Shown: positions 20,913 to 33,415, counted from the stretch's first letter. The stretch is DNA of 64,000 bases from Dasysyrphus tricinctus (GCA_963921185.1 OY992534.1:45695435-45759434); one strand, 5' to 3'. The notes: a model not told the origin generated them from the sequence alone. Numbers and translations are program-made.

Positions 20913-22898
20913 TGTAACCAAATTTAAGCTTATTAAATTAGCTATAAGAAAAAGGATTTAACCGAAATGAAAACGAAATAAAAATATAATTAAAAAGATT
21001 TGGAAAAATACATAACCCACGATCGAATCGAAACGTAAACAAAAAAAAAAAGATGAACTAATGTCAGATAAAAAGTATTTTGACAAATAATACAAAATGA
21101 ATTTAGGAGTTAGGTTAAAATTAGGAATAGAGATGGTACAAATTAAAAAGTATTAGATTAGAAAAAAAAGAATGGAGGCAGGAAGTTAGAGAAATGTTGC
21201 CGAGTTTACAATCGCAGAGCGGATGGCGTTGAGAGAAGGTAAATTTGAAAACTTTCTCTCCGCGTAAAAAAAAAAAACATAGTTTCATATGTAGACACAG
21301 ACATAGTGAAAGGTGTATAAAAACAAAAAAAGAAAGAAACCTGTGTAGATGAAATTTTTGAAACAAAGACTTGATCTTAGTAGTGGTTAGGAACAAAGAA
21401 CCTTCTATAAGTTTCCGAGAATCGTACACTGGAAGTCAAGCCTGTACTTTCTTTCCATATTGGATTCCAAGCTGCATAGTTGTGTGTACAGCCTCAAATT
21501 ATAATCGCAATCAACCAAAAGCAATTTTTTTGATTTGATTTGCAAGTTAATTACGTTCAAAGTTAACTTTAAATTAAAAAGTTCGAATTTAAATAAAAGA
21601 ACCAAAAACAAACATTTAAAAATAATCTTATTAAGAAAATTTTAACGAACCGCCTAAGGTAAGGCATTTGATAGTTTAAAGTGTGTAAGGGATTTTTTTT
21701 AAGCAAATCAATTTTTTTAGAGCGGTGCTTTTGTGGACCACATCGGTTTCCCTTTTTATTTGCCCGATTAGGCTTAATTTGACATTTGGAGTCATTCGAA
21801 GTACGATAAAACACCAACCAAGGTTATCTAAGTACCCGGCGCACAGAAAAACTCCCAGCACTATTGCGCTTAACAGATAACCCCTTCGAATATCGACATA
21901 GTCAGCCATCGGGCAACAGAAGTCTTAGCCGAGTTGGTTAACACGACAGGATTGGCTCTAGTTACTATAAGGGTCCTGAGTTCGAATCCAGCCAGCCGAA
22001 ATTCAATTTTTTTATTTTTTTATTTCTAATCAAAGAGATATACTCATAAACAATTTTTTTTGCAAGTTAAAATTTTTTTATATATGTAATTTAAAAACAA
22101 AAATTTTAAGTTCGGTTAAATTATTATAATTTTAACGCGAGACGTTCATAACAAAAAAAAGTGATCAGTGCGTATTTTAAACTTTAATTAACATATTATA
22201 AAACTTAAATACTCGGACTACGAATTAAATTGGAAATTCGCATGATCGACAAGCAGCAGTGGCCACTTCTTCTTCTTTCATGGTGAGTCTTTTATATACA
22301 TATATATAATATATATATTGAAATTTGAAATAGATTAAAAATATATTAACTAAATTTTAACATACGCAGTGAAAGCTGCTCTATTTTTGGGTAGAGTAAA
22401 ATAATTCGGGTTATCGATTATAATTGAAAAAGCAATTAAAAGTAAAATTATAATTCTTAAATCTGAACAGTAAATTTTAATTAATTTCAAAACTTACAAT
22501 AGAATTGTAAATACAATTTCAAAATAAAATTTAAATTTAAAAATGTTCAAAAATGAAATTGAATAAATGTTTAATTTACAAATGATTTTTGAAAATCACT
22601 AAAACTATATAATGGGTTGTTAAAATTATTTTAAAGAGATGAGTGAGGTGAAGTAAGGGAGATGATTGAAGGGTAAAGGAAACACCGGCGTTCAGGGTCG
22701 TCTAGGCGAGTACGACGACATTGGAAGGGAGGGTGAAGATAGTATCTCGCGTATCTTTGAACACCTATAGATGCATTAAGCCTGGTATGATAATTTTTTT
22801 GTAAGGAGTTAAGGGAAAAGAACCACACCCCACCGACGAGCTACAGTGGTAACAAGCATACCAGCGATATCCCTAACCGACTCAAATAACCCGTTACA
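20913..22898 (+). repeat. 3' LTR of element A (1986 bp)
   Basis: Same length as the 5' LTR and identical in every line compared, including its tRNA-like block. Followed by the AAAT duplication. Confidence 0.97.
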
Positions 22899-22902
22899 AA
22901 AT

Positions 22903-24360
22903 ACTACTTTGATTTTCAAAAATAAGGTATGGTTAAAACACCAAAAATAATATAATATTGTACAAAAATGGTACTATTATATTTTAGTTTATTGGAATCG
23001 GGAATGAAGTTTCAAAGGAAATTAATTCCGGGGAATATTCACAATAGAAGACAAATTTTCGGAGGAATAAAATAAATGGAACTGTTAGTGTCCGGCGGAT
23101 GAGTAATAAAGTTCTTTGAATAAGTAATTTCTGCAAAAACTGTTTTGAAATCTCAAGTTTTGAAAAAAATGTGGAGTTTGAAACAAATTTTTGCCAAACT
23201 GTTCATCAAAAAACTGAATTTCAACAAAAACCGTAAGAATGGACTTCTGGCTTTCATAAAAGCTACAAAACATTACTTAAAGTGTTGCCGGTGTTTTTTA
23301 ATTATTTTTGTTTATATTTTTGTATTAAATTGCCCCTCCCGTCCAAGCGGGGGCAGATATTACCCCCTCCCATAGGATTTTGTTCTTGTCACTAATGATA
23401 ACATCTCATAGATTTGTATGGGTACTATCGGATGTAGTATACCTAGCTCTCTTCAGATAGGATTTTAAAAACTCGCAAAATAGTACACTTAAAAAAAAAA
23501 CTTTTTCCAAAGGTATTTTTTTTTGCTCCAAAAATTAAACAAAGCGATATTGAAAAAAAGAAAAACTTGTGAATAGACCTAGTGACATGTCAGGTAAATA
23601 ATTAAAACAAAAAAGATTAGATACTCTAACTACATCCGGTCGAGGTCCCAAATTGAATTGCGAATTGTGTCTGATCCTTTTGACTCATGTCAGCGTATCA
23701 TGCAAAAAATTCAAGATATTAAAATCAATATATGTTTGCTTGCTTATACATATACTTCGTGTTCAACAAAAAAAAAATTGTAAAATAACATTAAATTTTT
23801 GTTTTCAATCTGATTTTGGTTTATTTTACTAGGTAGTTAAGACTTTAATATTCAATGTTCTTAATATTTTTAAGTTAAACATTAAGAACTGAATAGTAAA
23901 TAGTAAACGACATTTACTTCCTCAGAAAAATAAGATGAGTCCGGCTAAGTAATAATTTCAGAAACTGGTATAATTATCATCAGTCTAGCTTTTTTTATAT
24001 TTTGAAAAGCTAAATTCATAAAACCATCTAGCTTTCAGTATTTGACTTAAATTAATAAAAGCAATGAAAAAAAAAAAGAATAAATTACTGACGCTATACC
24101 TACCTATCTAGCACAGTATTGTAAGTGTTGGCGATATTTTTCTTATATTTTTTTTTAAAGTTATTTTTGTTTTTAAAAAACTGCCTCTACTGGGGAAAAT
24201 AAACGTAGCTATGTAGTGGGCAAAATATTATTATGTATGGAGAAAACTTAGGCGATGAGAACCAAATCTCGCAATATCCATGACAGAAAAACTCGTCAGT
24301 CAGATTTAATTTTTAAGTAGGTACCAACATCGGTTTCTTTTTGACGAAACTTTTTATATA
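22903..24360. other. Non-coding DNA of the P transposon, partly related to the 51-53 kb palindrome
   Basis: The stretch 23130-23400 holds phrases such as GAATGGACTTCTGGCTTT and TTGCCCCTCCCGTCC. These also occur in the large palindrome (53160-53290 and, inverted, 51075-51210), so a diverged relative seems to lie here. The remainder is AT-rich without recognised content. Confidence 0.5.
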
Positions 24361-24520
24361 ATAAGGGTATTCATACAACAGCGTAAAGTCTTCGTAAACA
24401 TTGTAAACTTTTAAACTTCGTAATTCTGTCACAATTTGTATGGAAAATTTGACAGATTTACGAAGTTTAAAACTTTACGATGTTTACGACGAGTTTACGC
24501 TGTTGAATGAATACCCTTAA
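24361..24520. mobile_element. Palindromic MITE, about 160 bp
   Basis: AAGGGTATTCATACAACAGC at the left is matched inverted at the right end (GCTGTTGAATGAATACCCTT), with pairing continuing through GTAAAC and TTTAAACTTCGTAA blocks. A half copy of the same family lies at 57187-57245. Confidence 0.75.
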
Positions 24521-25103
24521 TATAACTTATAGATAGATTTTAAATAGATTTAAATATCTATGATAGATATGTATGTATACAAAATTATTTTCTAAGTACC
24601 TACATACCTACTCTCATTTGAAAGTTATTAAACAATTAAATCTGTTTATGGAGAATTTTTCTTAAGTGTACATGGCGAGTTTTGGTTCTCATCACCTCAA
24701 ATTGAAATTTGGTTTTTTTTTGGAAAATTTGCTTTTTTTTCCAATGCAATGGCTTTTTCTTTTCACTTTCCATTTTCATACCCTTGTGCAAAACAATTCA
24801 ACTTTACTTTGGTAATACCATAGGTTTAGGTTCTTACCTAAAATTAAAAAGGTGTACAAAGAAAAATAATCTAAAGGCAAATTAACTTACGTCGTGGCTC
24901 CAATCCAAAATAGTACTTTATTCTTATGTACGAAAATAATTTCTAGGTAGGTATCTATATTTTAAATTTTCAGTTTTTCTTTATGTTCGATGCAATTTTT
25001 AGTTCACAACTTCATAATGAGAAAATGCAGTGACAAGGGCAAGGGAATTGTTGAAAAGTAGACACAACTTTTTTTTTAATTAACGATTCAAACGATTTGC
25101 AAT

Positions 25104-25258
25104 AATAGGTCTGATCCTTTACTTCGGGTTTCTGTGATTTTTAGTCCAAACTTGTGTCAAAATATTTTTTTTATATGAACTTTGACACTACTTTGGACTG
25201 AAATGCGTAGAAATGCACAGAAAATCACAGAAATTCAAAGTAAAGGAACAGACCTATT
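25104..25258. mobile_element. MITE, 155 bp, TIR AATAGGTCTG
   Basis: AATAGGTCTGATCCTTTACT at the left and its near inverse ending AGGAACAGACCTATT at the right; pairing continues into TTTCTGTGATTTT. Non-coding. Confidence 0.75.
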
Positions 25259-26688
25259 GATTCAGGTATTTATATTCCATGTAAAAAACTAAAACTAGGA
25301 CAGACAATACACGAGATGAAACAGTAACTTCTTTTCGCACCAAAATATTTTTAAACTTCAATTCTTTCTAGGTATCTTACGACAATTTAGTTCTGGCTGG
25401 ACGCTTTTATGTTTTTAAATGTAGATCCTATCCATCTGTATCCTTTCGAAAAATAACCAAGATACAAGACGAACACGAACGCGAAATAAGAATCGCTCAC
25501 AAATGTTCACCGACAAAAAAAGCTAACAGTAGTTTGTATCTACCGAATATTTTGGAAATTGGAATAGATACATTAACTAAAAATCTCTTACATACGTACA
25601 CACACACGCAACTACAAGCTGAAAAAAGTTCATTTACGAACGGGACAGTATTTTTTCGTTCAAATTACATTGTGCCACAAAAGTAAGCGTTCACCTTAAA
25701 CTGACGTTCTCCAAGGTCTTATGTATATTTACTTTCGTGATTGAGTGTAAAATGAAGGCAGGTAGGTAGATTGAAATAATTTGTATTTTGAAACGCTTAA
25801 CGCACACACACACGAAACTACAAGCTGAAAAGCAAAAAAAGTTTATGTACGAAAGTTATGTATTTTTCTCGTCGGAATTTATTTTCACAATTACAATGTG
25901 TCACAAAAGTAAATATACATTTTAAACTGACGTTTTCTTAGGTCTTATGTATATTTACTTTCGTGACTGAGTGTAAGTAGTTTCAAATAAATTTTAAAAT
26001 TGTAAACTGGTAGAAAAAACTGCTTGAAGGCTGACTGAAGAATACAGTTTGATAAAATTCCATTTCCGCATCTCATTTCATTTGAGTGTAGGCAACTACT
26101 CTCAATTTTCTTAGGCACATGGATTTGGCGCCCCTGTAAGCTGCCGCCCCGGTTTGCCCCCCCATAGATCCGGGACTGAACAACTCAACTTTTAAACAGT
26201 GGTAGCTTTGAGGTCCCACACGTAACGCTCAGTTAAATTGAGATTACGCCAATATAGGTACTTGTAAATATTTCAAAAAATATTATTCTATAACTTTAAC
26301 ATTATTTCGGTGTACCCTTTTAACAAAAAATATTCAAGCTTTTTTAAACAGTTTTTAGTCCAGCTAACAGTTTGCCATCGGTTTCTCGTACGAATGTCCC
26401 ACACGTTACAATGGAATACCCCTACTATGTAATAATTTTCTTATACCTTATAGGTACTTTATTTTTCTTAATATTATTTTTAGTGTGAACTATCTTATCA
26501 GGCAGACGACAAATTTCTTCTTTCTGTCCTTATTCTTATGTTAGAAATGTTTTTAAACTTTTTTGGGAACAAAATTCATCTTTTTATCTAAATGAATAAA
26601 ACTTAGAGCATTTCGGAGAGTTTCGAAATACATACTTGACTAAATACTTTTTATTAAATGACCAGCGAAGCAGACGAGGGTAAGCTTA
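25259..26688. other. Non-coding DNA with a diverged direct repeat
   Basis: Blocks at about 25600-25750 and 25805-25978 are direct repeats sharing CACACACG, ACTACAAGCTGAAAA and TCTTATGTATATTTACTTTC. No gene recognised elsewhere in this stretch. Confidence 0.55.
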
Positions 26689-28146
26689 TCCTACTAATAT
26701 TATAAATGCGAAAGTGAGTTTGTTTGTTTGTTTGTTACGCTTTCACGTCTAAACCGCTGAATCAATTGGGATGAAAAAATAAAAAAATATTTGGCACCAA
26801 AACAACTTCTCTTCATAGGAAACAAAAATACATAAATCAATAGAGTTTGAAAAAAAATCTATCAATTTTGATATTTCGTTGGAGTCGTGATTTGTTTTTT
26901 ATTATTTTGAGGTTTCCTTATACTAATGCTTCACCAAATGCTCTTATCAAGAAATTGAGGAAGGCTAAGATGGAGATACCTACCACCAAATGAGAAACCC
27001 AACATCGTCAAGACACACTTGAGAAACATGATCATTGTCGTGGCTTCTCACTAATGCTTAACAAACGTTGGTTTAAACTAAACAGGAGCTCATCGCAAGC
27101 CCGGCAGTAAAAATTGCTCGATAAAAAAATCAATTCATGACGAATTAAGGTAAGGATAGGCTGCCTTCAGAGTTGATGAGAAAGAAATTTTTGATTTTCA
27201 CATGGCATGCTATGTATATGTAACATATTCGCGTTTGCCCAGTGCCCAGAATTTGTATGTAAACGCCAAATGGAAGGACATACAATAGCAGCATCCTCAC
27301 ATATATGTACCTATGTACATATAGTCTAAGAGCCGGAAGAAAATTCTGTGGGTGAACGCATATCCAAAATATGAGTTCATAACATGAGAGTTTGTATAGG
27401 TTCATGCATCTTGATATAGAATGCCAAAGTCTGCCAGGATTTTTTGACGCCCAGGTTCAGGACGAGGGGTTGAAAATAGCGATTTTCAAATTTTTGTGTC
27501 AGGGGTACAACCTCTTCAATAAATTTATTTAAAATGGGAGAATGGGCTCTGTAATTTTTCATAAGTCCTCAAACTTTAATTTTGTGATCTGAGTAATAGA
27601 ACTCAAGATATGAGCCTTTAAAGCAAAGCTTATCGGCTTTATTTTTTTGTTTATTTTTTAAATCTCCAAATATTTTTGATAGGTAAAAAATATTTTACGT
27701 GTACGTAAAATGGTTATATCTCAAGTTCTATTAATCTGATCGTTAAAATTAAAGTCTATTAGGGATCATTTCCTGTTTTTTGAAAATTAACTTATGTGGT
27801 TGTAACCCTGTCACAAAAATTGGAAAACAACTACATATGTTTCACACCCCGTCCCACCATAGGTGTCGAAAAACGCTTGACACACTTCTGAATTCGATAT
27901 TAATATGTATGCACCTGCAGATTGTCAAACTCTTATTTGCTTTCAGATATTCAATTTAGTGGGATAATCAGTTCGCAGCGAGGCAGAACCTATTATGTAC
28001 TATGGAGTAAATATTTTTCTTTTTGTAATAATTGTATCTTTATCTGTTTTAACCAATAGGTTTTTTCGTTGGTAATTTCGATCGACAACCAGACTCGGTT
28101 GACAAAATAAACATTAGCGCGAGCGAAGCCGCGGGTTAAGGCTAGT
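26689..28146 (+). mobile_element. Helitron-like non-autonomous element
   Basis: Begins TCCTACTAATATTATAAATG, a widely repeated insect motif, and ends with a GC-rich hairpin (AGCGCGAGCGAAGCCGCGGG) shortly before CTAGT. A TC start and CTRRT end after a hairpin are Helitron features. The flanking bases are A and A rather than the usual A and T, so the exact ends are uncertain. No Rep/helicase ORF is present. Confidence 0.5.
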
Positions 28147-28207
28147 AGGTTATAAATATTAAATAAAACAAAATTTTGACTTACCAAATCAGAATCTACA
28201 CACTAAG

Positions 28208-29183
28208 TGAGTAAGGTTTTGTCGCTGTTAGGTATATTTTATCCGGCCCTTTGGATGAGTTTTGATTTCTTTCTTTTCCTTCTTTTCATTGCGGCGTTCG
28301 AAATCCTGCAGATGAGAGACTATACGGTCTACGATTTTCTCTGTCGTCATTGTATTTTCAGAATCGATAAGCATAAAGATGCCCTTGGTCTCTGGAATGG
28401 CATACGGATCCATTATGCCGCCCTCTAATGCGATTCGTGTTTCACCGTGACACACCACGCCGAGTCTGAAATGATCGATTAAATGTTCTGTAACACAGTA
28501 GGGTGCTTCGATTAAAACTTCATTGACATACTTGCATGCTAAAACACTAAGCACACGCTCCGCTCATAAAGACTCATAACGGCATATCCAATGCCTTTGT
28601 AGTCGTTTACAACTGGGTCTGTGTGAAGTCCAACAATGATATAATCACCGTATTGCTTCGCTTTTTACAGGAAGTCTAAGTGTCCCACATGGAACAGGTC
28701 AAATGCACCAGCAACATTAACAATTATATCATTGGACTTCGGCGATTTGCCATCGCTGAATTGGATAATTTTCTGGGTTGTTGGCAGGAACTGGCTACGG
28801 CCGGTCCATGGACATTTCACATTTGAATCTTGTCCCATGTTCGATGAGTCCTCCTTTTCAACCGAATACTCCTCCGAGCCCTGATGAAAATGATTCTTGG
28901 TAAGCAAAAGCATTCTTCCAACTATATCTGTCGTCGATACACCAGCAGTGCGCTTGACTTCTTGATATCGCTTCGCTGCCTTCAATAGATGATAAGCGTC
29001 AATGCCGTCAGCTGTTCGTCAAGTGTTTCCAAGGTGGTCACATATGCCGCGTCTTGAATTACCCACTTGATTCAACGAACCATTTTGTAGCTTTCGTCGT
29101 GAGTAAATACAGAAGGGCCCTTGTGCTGTTTAATTTCTTTGTCATTGTAAACGCCGACAAATAATTTACACTCACTCATTATT
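28208..29183 (-). pseudogene. Phosphoethanolamine cytidylyltransferase (Pcyt2-like) pseudogene
   Basis: Minus-strand frames resemble CTP:phosphoethanolamine cytidylyltransferase, which makes CDP-ethanolamine in the Kennedy pathway. Recognisable pieces, N to C: VGVYNDKEIKQHKGPSVFTH, KEVKRTAGVSTTD-like KRTAGVSTTDIVGRMLLLT, AGAFDLFHVGHLDFL (second catalytic HxGH), and VLACKYVNEVLIEAPYCVTE through DPYAIPETKGIF. It lacks the N-terminal start and the C-terminus. In-frame stops (one right after HLDFL), a deletion and frame changes kill it. It runs without obvious introns, so a retrocopy is possible. It lies about 400 bp inside the P transposon's right end. Confidence 0.8.
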
Positions 29184-29475
29184 TGCTTGTGAATAATAAT
29201 TTATTTATTTTGATTTTTTTTTGTCTTTAAACACTAGTTGCAAAAATATAAAAACTTTCAAGTACAGTAGGCCGGCCGTCGGTAAAAGCTTCCAATAAAC
29301 ACTCGAATTGGAATATTATTAATATTAGTAAACCACTTTTGAAATCGTGTTTTTCCGTTTCATTAAAATTAAACAAAATAAATTATTTCACAATCACAAT
29401 GGGTTGCTTCACAATCTTGTTTGCGAGCTGTCATTTTTTTTGTCACTTTAACAGAAATACATGTTATATTATTAT
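29184..29475. other. Non-coding right arm of the P transposon
   Basis: No gene seen. The last part (from about 29455) matches the right end of the related copy at 60450-60571. Confidence 0.55.
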
Positions 29476-29516
29476 ACTGTTATACAAAAAAGTGGTCAGC
29501 TTCATAATATAACAAT

Positions 29517-29532
29517 TCTTCAAATGGAAGCA
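29517..29532 (-). promoter_or_regulatory. Subterminal inverted repeat, candidate transposase-binding site (right)
   Basis: Exact reverse complement of 596-611. The same 16-bp block is kept at 58367-58382 and 60510-60525 in the related non-autonomous copy, which argues that it matters for mobility. Confidence 0.6.
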
Positions 29533-29546
29533 ATTTTTTTGTATCG

Positions 29547-29579
29547 ATACACTATCCAGTGTATTTATAGAGATCAGTG
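29547..29579 (-). repeat. Right terminal inverted repeat of the P transposon
   Basis: Read on the minus strand it begins CACTGATCTCTATAAATACA and continues CTGGATAGTGTAT. It ends at 29579, directly before the TSD copy at 29580-29587. Confidence 0.92.
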
Positions 29580-32500
29580 CACCCACTACGTTCCGAGTCA
29601 GGCAGTGCCAACTACTGACATCCGTTTTTGATCCATTCCCTCCCGTTCCGCCTTACTAAAGAAAATTGATGTCCGCGTGACACCATTTCTTTCTTTTCCA
29701 ATCTGAGCTTCAACCAACAAAGTCGCATTCTCAGCATATTGGCGTTAAAAGATCGAAAAAGTTAAAGAAAATTAATATCCAAACAAACAAAAATAATAGA
29801 GAAAGAATAAACCAACTGAAAAAACAAATAAGTAAAGAAAAACAAAATCCCGCTCGGTGCAACTAAAAATTCTTAAAAATTCGAGAAAAAAATAATAAAA
29901 CATACGTAGGTAAGAACTAATACACAGACACCAGTGCAATTTTTTCTTAACAAGTCATCTTTCCCTCTATAGGCATTCTCAACGTCTACTCCTGCGAATT
30001 GCTTTCAAGCAGATTTGCCTGACACCGTCTCTTGGTAGTCAGTGCGGAGACACCAGAATTGCGTCATCCATGCCCAAAGACATTGAAATTGTTTTTTTTT
30101 TGGGTTATGCGATACACATTTACTACCTTCACATTTAGGTAAGGGCAAAGGAGAATGTTAAGAAGACAAAACAAAAAAAAAAACGATGAAGAAAAAAATT
30201 TTTTTTTCGTCGTTTAGTTAGGAAACCATAACCCTGTGATTCCTCTTATTGAGAATGCATATTGCACTTGTACATCTCTAGGCTCGGAGAGAAACACCAG
30301 GAATTCGCAAAACAAAAAGTTGTCAAAAGGAATAAGAATAGGTAAGACACAAGACAAGAACCATAAAGCGAAAAGAAAGTAAAACGAAACAAATTTTAAC
30401 AAAACAAAAAATATACATTTTTAAATAGGGGTAGATCGGGAATCCGTAAGATTCGACATCCAAAAGAAAAGATCGACATCACAGGTACAAGAACCTTAGT
30501 GCTGAAAGGAGAAGTCGTAACAACAACAAAAAAAAGAACTATAACCTAAAAAAAAAGAAAGTGAACGAAAATGACCTTGTGACCCAAAGAAACAGAAAAA
30601 GTTAAATTTAAAGCTGAAAACAAAAAAATAACAAAGAAAGCTGAAAGAATAAGTATAGAAAAAAACCCAAAGAGAGCAAAAATACCTTAATAGAAAATCT
30701 GAGTGATAAAATTTAAGCTAGGAAAATAGTAATAATTACAAAACAGAAAAAAAGGATAAAGTACTAGGAAAAATCAAATCCAAGTGAAAATAAGTGATTT
30801 GAAAAAAAAAGAAGTCAAGGACATTATTTATATCTTCAAAAAAAATACTACCTTCACATTTAGGTAAGGGCAAAGGAGAATGTTAAGAAGACAAAACAAA
30901 AAAAAAACGATGAAGAAAAAAAATTTTTTTTCGTCGTTTAGTTAGGAAACCATAACCCTGTGATTCCTCTTATTGAGAATGCATATTGCACTTGTACATC
31001 TCTAGGCTCGGAGAGAAACACCAGGAATTCGCAAAACAAAAAGTTGTCAAAAGGAATAAGAATAGGTAAGACACAAGACAAGAACCATAAAGCGAAAAGA
31101 AAGTAAAACGAAACAAATTTTAACAAAACAAAAAATATACATTTTTAAATAGGGGTAGATCGGGAATCCGTAAGATTCGACATCCAAAAGAAAAGATCGA
31201 CATCACAGGTACAAGAACCTTAGTGCTGAAAGGAGAAGTCGTAACAACAACAAAAAAAAGAACTATAACCTAAAAAAAAAGAAAGTGAACGAAAATGACC
31301 TTGTGACCCAAAGAAACAGAAAAAGTTAAATTTAAAGCTGAAAACAAAAAAATAACAAAGAAAGCTGAAAGAATAAGTATAGAAAAAAACCCAAAGAGAG
31401 CAAAAATACCTTAATAGAAAATCTGAGTGATAAAATTTAAGCTAGGAAAATAGTAATAATTACAAAACAGAAAAAAAGGATAAAGTACTAGGAAAAATCA
31501 AATCCAAGTGAAAATAAGGGATTTGAAAAAAAAAGAAGTCAAGGACATTATTTATATCTTCAAAAAATTGAAATAATTTCTAGTATAGTTAGTAGGTTAA
31601 TAAAAAAGAAAAGTGTAGTAAATTTCCAAAGTTGATAAGAAAAAAAAAAAAAAATATCAAAGAATACAAAAAATCCTTAAAGGAAAAGCAACTTAAAACT
31701 AAAAGGAAAACAAGCAAAGTGATTAAAATAAGATACTTTTTCTTTTGTCGTGAGATCCTCGTAGTTCCTTTTTTATAAATGGATCTTTTTCGTATATGCG
31801 TGAAATAATAGAAAAACCAATTAAGAATAAAATAATTTTTAATGAGAAAACGAAGTTAAAATTCCATAATAAGATAGTAAAAAAAAAAGAAATAGTTTTA
31901 AAATTGCTTACAAAAAAAAAAAAAAGAAAAAAAGAATCAAAAGATATCCAGTAATGTGTAACAATATGTAACGTCCCATCCATCGCGGTTAAATTATCAA
32001 GTCACCTAAAATCTTTATAAAAAAATAAAAATAATGAAATAGTGTTATCCTTACTGCCTCAGTCTTTACCCCCATTTGCCCCCTTACCTCTATAAATAAT
32101 ATAAATTTTTCATCAATCAAGCCAGATCATCAAGCAGTGTGCACATTTCTTGGGAGTTCCGGTAAGTCTTTTTTGACAAATATAAATTTTGATCTACCTA
32201 TATGCTATGTACATTAAATTAAAAAAAAAATTTTAACACGTATTATTATAACGACAAAAAAAAGATACATAGATACAAATAAGAAAGATTGTTTTAAACA
32301 AATAACAAAATATTCAGGTTACGACGATAATGTCTTGAAATGGTTAAGGGTGCAAAATAGATGAAGGCGGATTCTGTAAAAAGATATTTTTTTTAATAAG
32401 AAAAAGCTAAAATTTTCGTTTATTACGAATAGTCCGACCGATTCAGTTAACATTCAACTAACTCGATGTATGGGTATGATTTTTTTTTTTAAATGAATTA

Positions 32501-33395
32501 TAATTGAATAATTTTAAGTCATAGGAAACTTAAGAACAAACATAAACAAAATGAAAAAGTAAAAATGGAATAAAATGGCTTTTGTCCTCCTGTATAAATG
32601 ATAAATTCGTGATCCTTTATTTTATTGTTTTTGGAGTCATCATCTTCTTTAGATGAAGGATTTTTGGAATTATTTTGCGTTTTTACGACTTTTCGTGGTG
32701 AATTTTGTTTTGTGTTGAAAAAACGTTTGTAATGATAGACGAGGTTGTCATCGGTGAATTTAATATGGATTCAATCGCATTTCTCATGGAACCGTAAAGT
32801 GTCTATTTGGGGAAGTGGAATAATAAAGTAGTGAAGATGAGATCAGGTTCTTAGAAAAGCAATAAGGGAAAGTCATCGACTTTCCCCTTTTCGAATGAGG
32901 GCTACTACGTACATTTCGAGCACAAGTAGTAGCTAGGAATATTCTATCAATAATTTTTTTTTAATTGATAGCAATATTGAAGGGTGGGTTAAGAAAGCTC
33001 AGGGGGCACGACCACCTATGTCCCCCTTGCTCTCTAAGCAGGCTGTGAGTTAAGATAGAAAAACGAAGGAAAACATCGGTAGTTTAGATTCGGGCCCTAC
33101 TTTTTTTTTAAAGGAGGGATTAAAAGAATACTTAAGTCAAATAACATCTCGGATTAGGTCTGATTTTTAGAGTGAAAGTAACACGGTCCATTAGCGGATA
33201 ACAAGATCCCCTCCCCTATCGACGAGCTATGTAAGGCAATCAACAGACCTACACAGTTATCTACGCTTCTGGGCAACCTTTCCAACCGCTATATTATTTG
33301 GTCGATGGATCTGTAGACATGGATTATAAAGTTTATAGAGTTGGCTGGTGAGGAGGATCTTCAGTGAACAATTATATTTTTTTTGAAACGTTACA
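29580..33395 (+). repeat. 5' LTR of element B, remainder after the P insertion
   Basis: Starts with the second CACCCACT copy and follows the 3' LTR (38487-41808) closely to CGTTACA. Differences: a 725-bp tandem duplication here, the lack of the 162-bp MITE found in the 3' LTR, and a missing block of roughly 70-80 bp relative to 39920-40010. LTR length without the P insertion is 4079 bp, unusually long for Ty3/gypsy. Confidence 0.93.
30121..31566 (+). repeat. 725-bp tandem duplication inside the 5' LTR
   Basis: TACTACCTTCACATTTAGGT starts at both 30121 and 30846 and the units run nearly identically to ATTTATATCTTCAAAA. The 3' LTR has one copy only, so the duplication arose after integration or in this copy alone. 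Confidence 0.93.
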
Positions 33396-33397
33396 GA

Positions 33398-33415
33398 TGG
33401 CGCCCAACGTGGGGC
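33398..33415 (+). promoter_or_regulatory. Primer binding site for tRNA-Lys(CUU), element B
   Basis: TGGCGCCCAACGTGGGGC, 2 bases after the 5' LTR, is an 18/18 complement of the 3' end of fly tRNA-Lys(CUU) as I know that tRNA. Confidence 0.9.

Larger units (their letters stand above)
12843..22898 (+). mobile_element. LTR retrotransposon A (Ty3/gypsy, Ulysses/Osvaldo-like), apparently intact
   Basis: The 10,056-bp element has two 1986-bp LTRs (TGTAAC...GTTACA), TSD AAAT, a tRNA-Lys primer site, one gag ORF and one pol ORF in the -1 frame, and no env. Pol order is protease, reverse transcriptase, RNase H, integrase, as in Ty3/gypsy. The LTR copies show no difference in any stretch I compared, so insertion is recent. 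It lies inside the P transposon, downstream of the transposase. Confidence 0.95.
539..29579 (+). mobile_element. Giant P-superfamily DNA transposon (29,041 bp) with nested cargo
   Basis: Both ends carry CACTGATCTCTATAA-type inverted repeats about 32 bp long, flanked by the perfect 8-bp duplication CACCCACT. P and hAT elements both make 8-bp duplications; the internal THAP/P-type transposase (3327-10766) decides for P. Without the nested gypsy element A (about 10.06 kb) it is still about 19 kb, against about 2.9 kb for the canonical Drosophila P element. It contains a satellite-filled intron, several MITEs, a Helitron-like element, a Pcyt2 pseudogene and an exon-like fragment. An alternative is that two small P-family copies at the ends mobilised everything between them. 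Confidence 0.85.
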
